A DNA stretch of 24,455 bases from contig FR886282.1 in NCBI GenBank assembly GCA_000436535.1, positions 30,880 through 55,334 of the forward strand. Direction: 5' to 3'. Positions 8,128-16,985 of the stretch are shown here, one piece after another. The notes below the pieces were generated by a model. That model was not told the origin of the DNA. It saw only the letters and a list, made by a program, of their open reading frames with translations, and ran no database searches. The position numbers and the translations under genes are program-made. The stretch's first letter is position 1; each line of letters opens with the position of its first letter. Origin of the DNA: Eubacterium sp. CAG:252 (lineage in GTDB: Bacteria; Bacillota; Clostridia; Lachnospirales; Lachnospiraceae).

Positions 8128-9705
8128 ATGAAAACAGAAATATGGGTTGTTACACATAAAAAGTATAAAGAAATAGATGATGATTTACATAAAACAATAC
8201 AGGTTGGAAAAAGTTTAGGTACGGATTTGGGATATGTAGGAGATGATACAGGAGATAATATATCATATAAAAATCCTTTCTATTGTGAACTGACAGGTAT
8301 GTATTGGTTATGGAAGAATTATAAATGTGACATTATAGGTATATGTCATTATCGAAGATTTTTTTTGGAAAATACAGAGCTGATTACTAAAGATTATATA
8401 GAAAACATTTTAAAAGATTATGATATTATTATTCCTAATAATCAACTGGTACCACAGAATTCTGTAAAGGAACAGTATTATTGTAAGCATAGTGCAGAAG
8501 ACTGGGAAGTATGCAAACAGGTTGTTATAGAAAAGTACCCTGAATATACAGAAGCATTTGAATGGATGGAAAATTCGCGTACTATAAATATATGTAATAT
8601 GCTTATAACAAGAAAAAATATATATGACAGCTATTGCCAATGGTTATTTGATATATTATTTGAGGTGGAAAAAAGAATTAATATACAGGATAAAGATGAT
8701 TATCAGAAGAGGGTAATGGGTTTCTTATCAGAGAGATTACTGAAGGTGTGGATATTAGCTAATAAATATAAAGTTAAAGAGCAAAGTATGGTAATCATGG
8801 GAGCTGATGGAATAAGCGGATATGTTGAAGGTGCGGAATTAAAAAGAAAATTATTTAAAAAATTAACAGCCTCAGTAGTTGACAGTTATATTAATGGAAA
8901 AACACCACAATTAGATAAAACAATATATGAATTAAAATGTAATACAGATTTGAATATAAATAATAGTAAAGAAAATAAAAAGGTATTAGTATGGACATGG
9001 TGTTGTGAGGGAGAGAATAATGCCTCAAAAGCTGTAAAAAAATGTATAGCCAATATAAAAAACAATATTGATATATCTAAAGCGGAATTGCATATTATAA
9101 CATTAGATAATTGTATGGAATATGTAAATTTATCACAAATAATTATTGATAAATTTAACGAGGGTAAAATACCAGAAAAAATATTATCACAACGAATAAT
9201 GATGGAATTATTGTATAGATACGGTGGATTATGGATTGATTCACAATGTTGCGTGGTGGATGATAGAATAAATGCTATTTTAGAAAAGGATTTTTATACT
9301 ATAAAGTCAGATAGAATAAGTTGGGACGATTTAGTTGTTAAAGGAAGATGGAATACCGATGTTGTAAAAGGTAATGCTGGTTTTTCATTATTTGGTATGG
9401 TTATGGAGTCTTTTGATGCATACTACAGTTATACGGACACTATAATAGACCCAGATATGGCTGATTATTTTATTGAGATAGCTTATGAAGATTTATCTGA
9501 TGTACGTGAATGTATAGATAAATGTGAATATAGTAATGAAAATATGTCTTACATTATATCTAATGGTAACAAGATATTTAGATGTGATGCATGGGAAAAT
9601 ATTTTAAATGATACATATATTTTTAAACTTAAAAATGATAATAATATGGAAAAAAATATAATAGGACAGACAACGTATTATGGATATTTAATAAATAATA
9701 TATAA
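8128..9705 (+). CDS. DUF4422 - Caps_synth (GT32-like) bifunctional glycosyltransferase
   Basis: The 525-residue protein appears to hold two transferase domains. Residues 1 to about 260 match DUF4422: EIWVVTHKKY at the start, the CELTGMYWLWKN segment at 53-64 and GICHYRRFF at 71-79, the family hallmark. Residues about 288-510 match capsular polysaccharide synthesis proteins (Caps_synth, GT32-like): KVLVWTWCCEGE at the first strand, a helix ending SQRIMMELLYRY, then GGLWIDSQC where a GT32 DxD site would lie. Only the first aspartate is kept (D-S-Q), so metal binding may differ. The two domains are normally separate proteins; their fusion would let one polypeptide add two successive sugars. AAGAGGA precedes the ATG. 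It is a cytoplasmic protein in the middle of the operon, with very A/T-rich codons. Confidence 0.82.
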   Translation: MKTEIWVVTHKKYKEIDDDLHKTIQVGKSLGTDLGYVGDDTGDNISYKNPFYCELTGMYWLWKNYKCDIIGICHYRRFFLENTELITKDYIENILKDYDIIIPNNQLVPQNSVKEQYYCKHSAEDWEVCKQVVIEKYPEYTEAFEWMENSRTINICNMLITRKNIYDSYCQWLFDILFEVEKRINIQDKDDYQKRVMGFLSERLLKVWILANKYKVKEQSMVIMGADGISGYVEGAELKRKLFKKLTASVVDSYINGKTPQLDKTIYELKCNTDLNINNSKENKKVLVWTWCCEGENNASKAVKKCIANIKNNIDISKAELHIITLDNCMEYVNLSQIIIDKFNEGKIPEKILSQRIMMELLYRYGGLWIDSQCCVVDDRINAILEKDFYTIKSDRISWDDLVVKGRWNTDVVKGNAGFSLFGMVMESFDAYYSYTDTIIDPDMADYFIEIAYEDLSDVRECIDKCEYSNENMSYIISNGNKIFRCDAWENILNDTYIFKLKNDNNMEKNIIGQTTYYGYLINNI

Positions 9706-9777
9706 ATATTACGAATGGATTATTTATTGTATTTACATATTTAAAGATTAAATTATTGCAAAGACGAGGGAGAAATT

Positions 9778-10947
9778 ATGAGCGCCAGAGTTATATTAAT
9801 GACAGGATTGTATGATACATTGGATATATTTACTTATGAATTGAAATATGAGTTTATAAATATGGGCTTGGAGGTTATGGAATTTAATACAAAGGATATG
9901 AAAGAATCCCTGTATTCTCTAATGAAATTTATAGAAAAACCTGTTAATGCAGTTGTGACTTTTAATAATCTTGGGTTTAATATGGAATTGAAAAAAGGAG
10001 AAAATATATGGGAGAGTCTGGGAATTCCCTGTATTAATATATTGATGGATCACCCAATGTTTCATAAAAATGCATTAGATGCAGCTCCTGATAATGCGAT
10101 AGTTATATGTCCTGATAGAAATCATATGAAATTTGTTCAGAGATTTTATCCAGATATTCAGATTGCAGGGTTTCTTCCTCATGGTGGAAAAGAAAAAAGA
10201 TTGCAATATAAACCTATTAAAGACAGGACTATAGATGTATTGTATGCAGGTGGAATATCGTATAAATTCATAGAACAGATAAAGCCCGATGTTAAAGAAT
10301 TTTCGTTTGATATTGAGTTGATTGCAAAGCAGTCATATGATGAGCTTTTAATACATCCTTATAGGACAACAGAAGAGGTTATAGAAGAAAAGTTATTAGA
10401 GAATGGAATAAAATTAAATGACAAACAATTATTATATGTAATAGAAAAATTAAGATATGTTGATATGTTAGCTGTATCTTATTATAGGGAAAAAGTTATT
10501 AAAACTCTTGTTGAATCAGGAATTAAAGTAATATTATATGGTACAGGCTGGGAAGTATGCGATTGGATTGATAATGAAAATCTTGATTACAGAGGACGAA
10601 TTGCAGCAGATGATGTGATAGATGTTATGAATGACAGTAAAATAGTTCTTAATACAATGACATGGTTTAAGGATGGAACGCATGACAGGGTATTTAATGG
10701 AATGCTTGCAAAAGCAGTAGCGGTAACTGATTCTTCTATTTATATGAAAGAGAATTTTTCTGATGATGAACTCATAATGTTTGAACTTGAAGAAATAAAT
10801 GACTTGCCAGCCAGAATAAAAGATTTATTAAATAATGATAATAAAATGCAATTTATAGCAGAGAAGGGGTATGATACAGCATTAAAAAATCATACATGGA
10901 AAGTAAGGGCGCATGAGTTGTATGATGATTTGATTAGTCAGTTATAA
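9778..10947 (+). CDS. CgeB/DUF3880-type glycosyltransferase (subtype A)
   Basis: The 389-residue GT-B-like protein belongs to the spore-protein CgeB/YkvP and DUF3880 group. The N-terminal half (VILMTGLYDTLDIFTYEL, then AVVTFNNLG and ILMDHPMF) is the DUF3880-like part. The C-terminal half has VILYGTGW (251-258), YRGRI, then KIVLNTMTWFKDGTHDRVF (288-306) and AVAVTDSS (313-320), the region corresponding to the conserved donor-site loop of CgeB proteins. The last residues (EKGYDTALKNHTWKVRAHEL) match the usual family tail. GAGGGAGAAATT precedes the ATG. Its closest relative in the window is the C-terminal half of the next gene, 18 bases downstream, suggesting tandem duplication. Family members are common in Clostridia flagellar and spore glycan loci; the substrate is unknown. 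Confidence 0.82.
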   Translation: MSARVILMTGLYDTLDIFTYELKYEFINMGLEVMEFNTKDMKESLYSLMKFIEKPVNAVVTFNNLGFNMELKKGENIWESLGIPCINILMDHPMFHKNALDAAPDNAIVICPDRNHMKFVQRFYPDIQIAGFLPHGGKEKRLQYKPIKDRTIDVLYAGGISYKFIEQIKPDVKEFSFDIELIAKQSYDELLIHPYRTTEEVIEEKLLENGIKLNDKQLLYVIEKLRYVDMLAVSYYREKVIKTLVESGIKVILYGTGWEVCDWIDNENLDYRGRIAADDVIDVMNDSKIVLNTMTWFKDGTHDRVFNGMLAKAVAVTDSSIYMKENFSDDELIMFELEEINDLPARIKDLLNNDNKMQFIAEKGYDTALKNHTWKVRAHELYDDLISQL

Positions 10948-10965
10948 ATTACTGAGGGATAGTGT

Positions 10966-12801
10966 ATGCAGGATTATAATAATAAAAATATAAAAATAAT
11001 ATACTATGAAATGACCAATGAGCAGATGAACAATCCACAATATAAAAATCATCTGATAAAGTCTTGTAAGTCAGAATACATAGTGTTTATTAATTCCAGA
11101 TATACCAATGGTGAAGAAATAGAACAGATTATTGCTGAAAATGAGTTTCTTATGAATTATGATATGGTTATATTTGGAGAAAATGTATTGCAGGGTGACA
11201 TACATTTTAATATGCTTATTAATTGCCTTAATGTGAAGCCATATGCAGCGATAATTAAAAGGTCTGTTTTGAGCATAACGGGGTGTTTTAATGAGCAGTT
11301 AGAGTGTAAGGATATATATGAACTGGCGCTGAGGGTGGCGTATGAACATTATGAAGATACTTTGTGTTGTGTATATGGGGTAGAATGTCAGGAAAATATA
11401 AAGCAAGAGTCAGCAGACTTTACGCAGCAAGAAGCAGGGCAGGAAGTAATAGACCTCAGTGGGAATAATAGCGAGTGTAAATTATCTGACACAGAGAAAA
11501 ATAATAAAATAGTACTAACATATGCATATGTTATAAGAAAATATATGCAGCCTCTTAAGAAGAGTGACCTTTTAGAAAATGTATTAAACAATATGACCGA
11601 GTATGCAATAAAGGCAGGTTGTGCAGATATATTTAATTCATATGTTATGGATTTTTTAAACAATAGTGAATTGTATAAAAGAATAGAAGCTGATACAGCA
11701 CCCTTTTATATAATAATGGGTGATGATATCTGTTATGGTGTGCTCAAAAGATTTGCAATATGTCTGACAGAACAGCTTATAAATAATGGACAGGCTGTTA
11801 TTACATCAGATGGCTCATATGGAAAAAATTCAGAACTTCAGGAGATTGAAAAACAGGCATTAAAGGGAATAATAGGTTTTCAGGCACCTGTTTTATTCAA
11901 GGAATATTTTAAGAATATTGCATGTCCTAAGTATGTGTATTGGTTTGACCATCCGGTGTATTTTAAAGATATGTTGGAAAGAACAGATGATAATTATTAT
12001 CTGCTGTGTCAGGATGAGTATTATGCAGAATTTATGAGAAAATATTATCATATACATAATGCAATCCAGTTTCCACCAGCTGGCGAGGATGCAGGTTTTA
12101 TAAGTAATAAGGACAGGGAGTATGATGTTGTATTTATAGGTTCATATCATGTGCTGGGTGATTGGGTTATACAGGATGAGTTTCAGCAGGAATATTATGA
12201 TTATATGATATGTAATCCTGAATATACATTTGAACAGGGGCTTGAAAATATTCTTGAAGCCAGGAACATAATTGTTGAAAAAGACAAATTCGTAGACATA
12301 TTGTGTTCACTACAGAATGTATGCAGAAAAATAGTATATGATTACAGGATTAAGGTTATTGAAGTAATTATTAAATCAGGTATAAAGATAGATGTTTTTG
12401 GTGATACGTGGAAGGAGTACAAAGGCATTTATAAAGATAATCTGATAATTCATAACGCAGTGTCGGTAAAAGAAGCTCTTAATGTATGGGGACATTCTAA
12501 GATAGGACTTAATATTATGACGTGGCATAAGGCTGGAATGACAGAGCGAGTAGCTAACATATGCTTGTCAGGGGCGGTATGTCTTACAGATTCATCAAAG
12601 TATTTGCAGAGAAATTTCAGTAATAATGAGAATATTATCATGTATGACTTGAGCAGGCTTGAGGAATTGCCAGAGATTATTAATAATGTACTTTCTAATG
12701 CCAGATATAGGGAGAATATAGCAGACAATGCATATATGCTGGCAAAGGATAAGCATACATGGGAAGCAAGGGGGAATGAGTTTATGGAGTTGGTAGGATA
12801 G
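10966..12801 (+). CDS. GT2-remnant fused to a CgeB/DUF3880-type glycosyltransferase (subtype A)
   Basis: The 611-residue protein has two parts. Residues 1-140 look like an abbreviated GT2 domain: SEYIVFINSRY at 36-46 sits where GT2 enzymes have a DxD-containing strand but reads N-S-R, and PYAAIIKRSVLSITGCFNE at 92-110 followed by ELALRVA resembles the GT2 acceptor-side segment. The expected first nucleotide-binding strand is missing, so this part is probably inactive. Residues 140-245 are a polar and helical linker. Residues about 246-611 are CgeB-like: YIIMGDD, KYVYWFDHP, YDVVFIGSY, KIGLNIMTWHKAGMTERV and GAVCLTDSS, closest to the preceding gene. The gap to that gene is 18 bases with a GAGGG site. 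The N-terminal domain may tether or recognise the acceptor; that is inference. Confidence 0.78.
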   Translation: MQDYNNKNIKIIYYEMTNEQMNNPQYKNHLIKSCKSEYIVFINSRYTNGEEIEQIIAENEFLMNYDMVIFGENVLQGDIHFNMLINCLNVKPYAAIIKRSVLSITGCFNEQLECKDIYELALRVAYEHYEDTLCCVYGVECQENIKQESADFTQQEAGQEVIDLSGNNSECKLSDTEKNNKIVLTYAYVIRKYMQPLKKSDLLENVLNNMTEYAIKAGCADIFNSYVMDFLNNSELYKRIEADTAPFYIIMGDDICYGVLKRFAICLTEQLINNGQAVITSDGSYGKNSELQEIEKQALKGIIGFQAPVLFKEYFKNIACPKYVYWFDHPVYFKDMLERTDDNYYLLCQDEYYAEFMRKYYHIHNAIQFPPAGEDAGFISNKDREYDVVFIGSYHVLGDWVIQDEFQQEYYDYMICNPEYTFEQGLENILEARNIIVEKDKFVDILCSLQNVCRKIVYDYRIKVIEVIIKSGIKIDVFGDTWKEYKGIYKDNLIIHNAVSVKEALNVWGHSKIGLNIMTWHKAGMTERVANICLSGAVCLTDSSKYLQRNFSNNENIIMYDLSRLEELPEIINNVLSNARYRENIADNAYMLAKDKHTWEARGNEFMELVG

Positions 12802-12857
12802 TAATTATTTTGGAAAATCGGATGTATATATACATAATTAATGGGAGGGCATAGATA

Positions 12858-14447
12858 ATGGGAACATATCTTAATCCGGGAAATGATGAATTTTACAATG
12901 CAGTTAAAAAATCTAAAATATATGTTGATAAGACGGAATTGTTAAAATTCACTAATTCTGTTTTGTGCGGTGAACAAAAGGATATATGTGTAAGCCGTCC
13001 ACGTAGGTTTGGAAAATCTATGACTGCAAATATGCTTGTTGCATATTATAGTAAAGGTTGTGAGTCAAAGGAATTATTTGATGGTCTTAAAGTAGCAGAA
13101 GAACAAGGCTACGAAGAACATCTTAATAAATACAATGTAATTCACATTAATATGATTGATTTTCTTAGCAGAGCAGAGTCGATGGATGGTTTAATAGATT
13201 ATATGCAAAGAAGATTGTTGTGGGATATTAAGAAAGAATACTCAGACGTTGACTGCTTTGACTGGAATGACCTTGTAGATGTCCTTGAAACAATATATAG
13301 TGAAAAGAAACAATCATTCGTCATAATCATAGACGAGTGGGATTGTATATTTAGAAAATATCCTGATAATGTTGAGGAACAGAAGAAGTATCTGGATTTT
13401 TTGAGATTTTTTATAAAGGGAAAGTCGTATGTTGCATTGGCATATATGACAGGTATTCTTCCTATTAAGAAATATGGTGAACATTCGGCTTTAAATATGT
13501 TTGATGAGTATTCCATGACCAATCAGAGGGAATTAGCTGAGTTTACTGGTTTTACGGAAGATGAGGTTAAAGAATTATGTTTCCAGTATGATATGCCATA
13601 TGAAAAAATGAAACAATGGTATGATGGATATGAGCTTAAAGGTGTTCAGATATATAATCCAAGGTCTGTTGTTATGTCGCTTCTTGGACATGATTTTGAC
13701 AGCTACTGGACTAAGACAGAAACTTATGAAGCGTTAAAGAGATATATCCAGCTTGATATGTATAATCTTAAGGAACTTGTCACAAGACTTATAGCAGGAG
13801 AAAGTGTACCTGTTAATCCTGATAAGTTCCAGAATGATATGACTACACTTGAGAGTGCAGATGATGTATTGACGTTACTTGTACATCTGGGGTATCTGAC
13901 TTATGATTTTTATAACCAAAGGGTTACAATACCTAATCAGGAGGTACAGAAGGAATTTATTAACTGTATAGAAGATGGAGGCTGGGAGCCAGTTATGGAT
14001 GCAATTCGAAGTTCAGATGAATTACTTTCAGCTACATTGGAAGGTGATGAAGAAAAAGTTGCATCAATGATAGAGCAGGTACACCAGGAGAATACATCTA
14101 TATTAAAATATAATGATGAAAATGCATTGTCATGTGTTATATCACTCGCATATTATTCAGTAAAAAAAGATTATTTAATATATCGTGAACTTGCAGGTGG
14201 CAAGGGGTATGCAGATATGGTGTTCATTCCAAGGCATAATGTTAATAAGCCAGCAATAGTAGTTGAACTGAAATGGAATAAATCAGTTGATGCAGCTATA
14301 GAACAGATTAAGCAGAAACAATATGTACAGAGTCTTAAAGGCTATTCAGGTGAAGTTGTTCTTGTTGGGGTTAATTATGCCGCTGGGAAAGATGGGGATG
14401 GAGAGTTTAAGAGACATAAGTGCAGAATTGAGAAGATGAGTGTGTAG
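12858..14447 (+). CDS. AAA-ATPase-like protein with C-terminal PD-(D/E)XK domain
   Basis: The 529-residue protein has the architecture of the AAA-ATPase_like (PF09820) plus DUF1703/PD-(D/E)XK (PF08011) family, often present in many copies in Lachnospiraceae and Bacteroidetes genomes. The Walker A variant is SRPRRFGKSM at 46-55 and Walker B is FVIIIDEWDCIF at 154-165. The C-terminal nuclease-like core shows GYADMVF (D453) and VVELKW (E470-x-K472), so both the ATPase and the nuclease-fold residues are intact. GGGAGGGC precedes ATG 12858, 56 bases after the CgeB fusion gene. The role of the family is not established; a selfish or genome-maintenance role has been suggested. It has no evident link to glycans, so it may be a passenger in this site. 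Confidence 0.88.
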   Translation: MGTYLNPGNDEFYNAVKKSKIYVDKTELLKFTNSVLCGEQKDICVSRPRRFGKSMTANMLVAYYSKGCESKELFDGLKVAEEQGYEEHLNKYNVIHINMIDFLSRAESMDGLIDYMQRRLLWDIKKEYSDVDCFDWNDLVDVLETIYSEKKQSFVIIIDEWDCIFRKYPDNVEEQKKYLDFLRFFIKGKSYVALAYMTGILPIKKYGEHSALNMFDEYSMTNQRELAEFTGFTEDEVKELCFQYDMPYEKMKQWYDGYELKGVQIYNPRSVVMSLLGHDFDSYWTKTETYEALKRYIQLDMYNLKELVTRLIAGESVPVNPDKFQNDMTTLESADDVLTLLVHLGYLTYDFYNQRVTIPNQEVQKEFINCIEDGGWEPVMDAIRSSDELLSATLEGDEEKVASMIEQVHQENTSILKYNDENALSCVISLAYYSVKKDYLIYRELAGGKGYADMVFIPRHNVNKPAIVVELKWNKSVDAAIEQIKQKQYVQSLKGYSGEVVLVGVNYAAGKDGDGEFKRHKCRIEKMSV

Positions 14448-14563
14448 ATAAATGAGTGCAGATTTAATAGCTGTTAATTTTGTTTATGTATGTTTAACAA
14501 GATGTGGCTTATATTTATCAAAATGCATTTTTGGAAGGTAGAATATAATTAATACTATTAAAA

Positions 14564-14702
14564 TATGGTCTTTTTTTGCATTTTATAGTCTTTTTTTGCA
14601 AACGTTATTGTTATAAAATTAGGTTAGTGATACATTATATCTAACATAACATATGTTATGACATTTTAGGACATGTTAGAACACCATAAGTTAGTGTATA
14701 AT
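14564..14702 (+). promoter_or_regulatory. Repeat-rich control region of the agr-like operon
   Basis: The 315-base gap 14448-14762 carries several ordered elements before the TTG start at 14763. A 17-bp direct repeat TATRGTCTTTTTTTGCA lies at 14564-14580 and 14584-14600, a 20-bp (two helical turns) period. A perfect 16-bp palindrome CATAACATATGTTATG is at 14645-14660. CTAACAT at 14641-14647 is inverted against ATGTTAG at 14673-14679. GTTAG motifs recur at 14623, 14675 and 14690, and TAAGTTAGT at 14687-14695 fits the AgrA half-site consensus. A TATAAT -10 box with a preceding TG is at 14697-14702 with no good -35, as expected for an activator-dependent promoter. Binding of the LytTR regulator encoded next is inferred from this layout. 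Confidence 0.5.
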
Positions 14703-14762
14703 TAAAAGCAGTAAAAGATATGATTATCATATTAAATATTAAGTGATATGAGGTAAGTAAGG

Positions 14763-15491
14763 TTGAAGATAGCCGTATGTGATGATGAAAAAGTTGCTGC
14801 TGAATATATTGGTGGAGTGCTGGAGGCTTATTTTAAAGATAAACCATTGGAGTATAGTGTTGAATTATACAATTCAGGTGAAGCCATGATGACACTTCAG
14901 GATGAGATACTGACTTATGATGTTGTGTTTTTAGATGTCGATATGCCAGATGCAGATGGTTTTGAAGTTGCTGGCTGGATAAGAATGTTTTCAGACAAAA
15001 TAATTATAGCGTTCATAACAGCTATGATTAGTTACTCCTTAAAAGGATATAATTATAATGCGATAAGGTATATACCGAAAAATACTAATCAGCTGGAACA
15101 ATCAATATATGAATGCATGGATGCAGTCTTATACAGGATGAATTATTTTGATGCAGACAGGAAAGTATTCGTATGCAATCAGCAGAAAAAAGAGATTATA
15201 CTTAATAATGTTATGTACATAGAAAGCAGCGCGCATAAAGTCAAGTTCCACATAGTGGGAAAAGAGATGAATAACTATATTATTAACGATAAGCTTAATA
15301 ATATAGAAAAGGAATTAGGTGACTATAATTATTTTATAAGGGTACATCAGAGCTATATAGTTAACATGATGTATGTCAGGAAAATCAGCAGTTATCATAT
15401 ATTGCTGGATAATGGTGTCGACATTGGAGTGCCTAAGGCAAGGTATAAGGAAGTAAAGAAAGCAATATTAGAATTTAAAGCTAAGTTATAA
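14763..15491 (+). CDS. AgrA-type LytTR response regulator
   Basis: The 242-residue protein is a two-component response regulator. The receiver domain (1 to about 120) has D7 and D8 in AVCDDE, the phosphoacceptor D58 in FLDVDMP, T86 in FITA and K106 in YIPK. The LytTR DNA-binding domain (about 138-240) shows MYIESSAHKVKFH, FIRVHQSYIVN and VPKARYKEVKKA. LytTR regulators bind pairs of short direct repeats upstream of their targets. The start is a TTG with GAGGTAAG about 9 bases upstream; no in-frame ATG gives a complete receiver domain. It is first in an operon with the AgrD-like peptide (17-base gap) and the AgrC-like kinase. The promoter upstream has repeats suited to autoregulation. The domain call is secure; the regulon is unknown. 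Confidence 0.93.
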   Translation: MKIAVCDDEKVAAEYIGGVLEAYFKDKPLEYSVELYNSGEAMMTLQDEILTYDVVFLDVDMPDADGFEVAGWIRMFSDKIIIAFITAMISYSLKGYNYNAIRYIPKNTNQLEQSIYECMDAVLYRMNYFDADRKVFVCNQQKKEIILNNVMYIESSAHKVKFHIVGKEMNNYIINDKLNNIEKELGDYNYFIRVHQSYIVNMMYVRKISSYHILLDNGVDIGVPKARYKEVKKAILEFKAKL

Positions 15492-15508
15492 GTTAATGGA
15501 GGTAAAAA

Positions 15509-15649
15509 ATGAGTGATTTAAAGGTAAATGTACTTAAAACAGTGAATAAGTTAACTAAGGAAATGGTCGAGAGAAAAAATCAAACATGGCCACCAGAATG
15601 TACTGCTATTTTGCACCAGCCTAAAAGACCAAGTGTAAAAAATAAGTAG
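15509..15649 (+). CDS. AgrD-like cyclic autoinducer peptide precursor (46 aa)
   Basis: This short gene has a strong GGAGG at 15498-15502, seven bases before ATG 15509, and sits between the response regulator (17-base gap) and the kinase (22-base gap). The product has an amphipathic, Lys-rich N-terminal helix (MSDLKVNVLKTVNKLTKEMV), a core WPPECTAIL with Cys31, and a C-terminal tail HQPKRPSVKNK. AgrD precursors have exactly this plan: amphipathic leader, a Cys four residues before the cleavage point, and a charged tail; the Cys-x4-(H/Y)QPK-P form is familiar in clostridial AgrD peptides. The predicted signal is a five-residue thiolactone ring CTAIL with a short N-terminal tail. AgrB, the protease/exporter that normally removes the tail, is not encoded nearby. 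The ring end and N-terminal processing site are inferred. Confidence 0.85.
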   Translation: MSDLKVNVLKTVNKLTKEMVERKNQTWPPECTAILHQPKRPSVKNK

Positions 15650-15671
15650 TAGTATAGTGCGGAGTAGCTGA

Positions 15672-16979
15672 ATGCTTGAATATATTACTGATGTAACAGT
15701 TTTAATTATTGAAATTGTATGTTATTTTACTTTTTTTGATATATTTGCAGTAAAGAGAAATCGGAATAAGATTGAGGTAATATTATCAATAATTATATTG
15801 ATGTTATCATCAAGATTATGCGTACATTTTTTGAAAAAATATACAATTATTAAAATGCTGTTAATGGTTCTCATAATTATATTGGCAATGTGGTTTTTAT
15901 ACGAAATCAGTCTTGTAAAAACGCTAATACTAGTGTTTTTTGTTCAAAGCATAGTGACAATAACCGATTATATAGTAATTATGATATTAGCAAAAATTTA
16001 TGGAGATATAACCACATTGGGAGGTGCTTCAAGTTTAATTGGAAGATTCATTATTATTCTAAGCAGGTTAATACTATTTGCGATACTTATTGTTATAAGC
16101 AGGATTAGTTCTAAGAAAAGGAACAATGTTACTGCTGATATGAGTAATAAAGAGTGGATTCAATTCCTGATATTTCCTATATTTACGATATGTGCAGTTA
16201 TGCTTATGGTGAATTCGGTAATGAAATCGTATCATAGTGATATAGTTCCTGTTTATTATATTATAGCTATTGGGCTTATTGTTCTTAATCTTGTTGTGTT
16301 CCATCTTATCAGTGAAATTCTTGAGCATTCCCGTAAGATGAAGGAAGCACAGATTTTAAGGCAGCAGTCTATAGGTCAAGTTGGGCTGTATAATTCTATG
16401 CGTGAGAATTATAATATACAAAGACAAAGAACACATGAGTACAAAAATCAGATTGTATGTATGGATATGCTTATGAAGAAAAAAGATTACAGTAAGCTTG
16501 AAGACTACATAGGTAATATATCAGACGGACTGGATGCGCAGTTAGACATGGTTGATACAAACAATGATGTCGTAAATGCAATTCTTAATGCAAAGTATTA
16601 CGAAGCTATAAAGAATGATGTTTTATTTGTGCTTAAGATAAATGACTTGTCGGATATTAAGGTATCAGATGAGGATATTGTTACTATATTGTCTAATCTT
16701 CTTGATAATGCAATAGAGGCAGCAAAGCAGTGTGACGTAGGAAAAAGGACAGTAAAGATAAAGCTGTTAAGTGAGGATGATGTGCTTACCATAGCCGTAT
16801 CTAATACATATAAAACAGAACCTATGCTCACTGAAGATGGATATATACGCACAACTAAGAATAATAAGGAAGAGCATGGATGGGGGATACGAAATATAGT
16901 CGCAACGTTGGAAAAATATGATGCAGAATATATTATTGATTATAAAAATGGAGAGTTTGTATTTTCAATAATGATGTAG
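15672..16979 (+). CDS. AgrC-type sensor histidine kinase (GHKL ATPase)
   Basis: The 435-residue protein begins with about six hydrophobic segments over residues 5-215 (for example around 36-46, 60-76, 83-109, 124-143, 164-182 and 193-213), the polytopic sensor seen in peptide-pheromone kinases. A cytoplasmic helical region carries the phosphoacceptor His255 in RQRTHEYKNQ. The GHKL ATPase domain has the N-box SNLLDNAIEAAKQ at 341-353 and the G-box EHGWGIRNI at 401-409. This is the AgrC/HPK10 layout, so it probably detects a peptide such as the product of the preceding 46-codon gene and phosphorylates the LytTR regulator. GGAG is seven bases before ATG 15672. A strong terminator follows directly. 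All catalytic residues look intact. Confidence 0.92.
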   Translation: MLEYITDVTVLIIEIVCYFTFFDIFAVKRNRNKIEVILSIIILMLSSRLCVHFLKKYTIIKMLLMVLIIILAMWFLYEISLVKTLILVFFVQSIVTITDYIVIMILAKIYGDITTLGGASSLIGRFIIILSRLILFAILIVISRISSKKRNNVTADMSNKEWIQFLIFPIFTICAVMLMVNSVMKSYHSDIVPVYYIIAIGLIVLNLVVFHLISEILEHSRKMKEAQILRQQSIGQVGLYNSMRENYNIQRQRTHEYKNQIVCMDMLMKKKDYSKLEDYIGNISDGLDAQLDMVDTNNDVVNAILNAKYYEAIKNDVLFVLKINDLSDIKVSDEDIVTILSNLLDNAIEAAKQCDVGKRTVKIKLLSEDDVLTIAVSNTYKTEPMLTEDGYIRTTKNNKEEHGWGIRNIVATLEKYDAEYIIDYKNGEFVFSIMM

Positions 16980-16985
16980 GTGGGT

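Noticed and set aside
12858..14447. AAA-ATPase/PD-(D/E)XK gene as part of an anti-phage defence system
   Set aside because: It is a single gene with no partner of a known defence type beside it; family membership alone does not support that.
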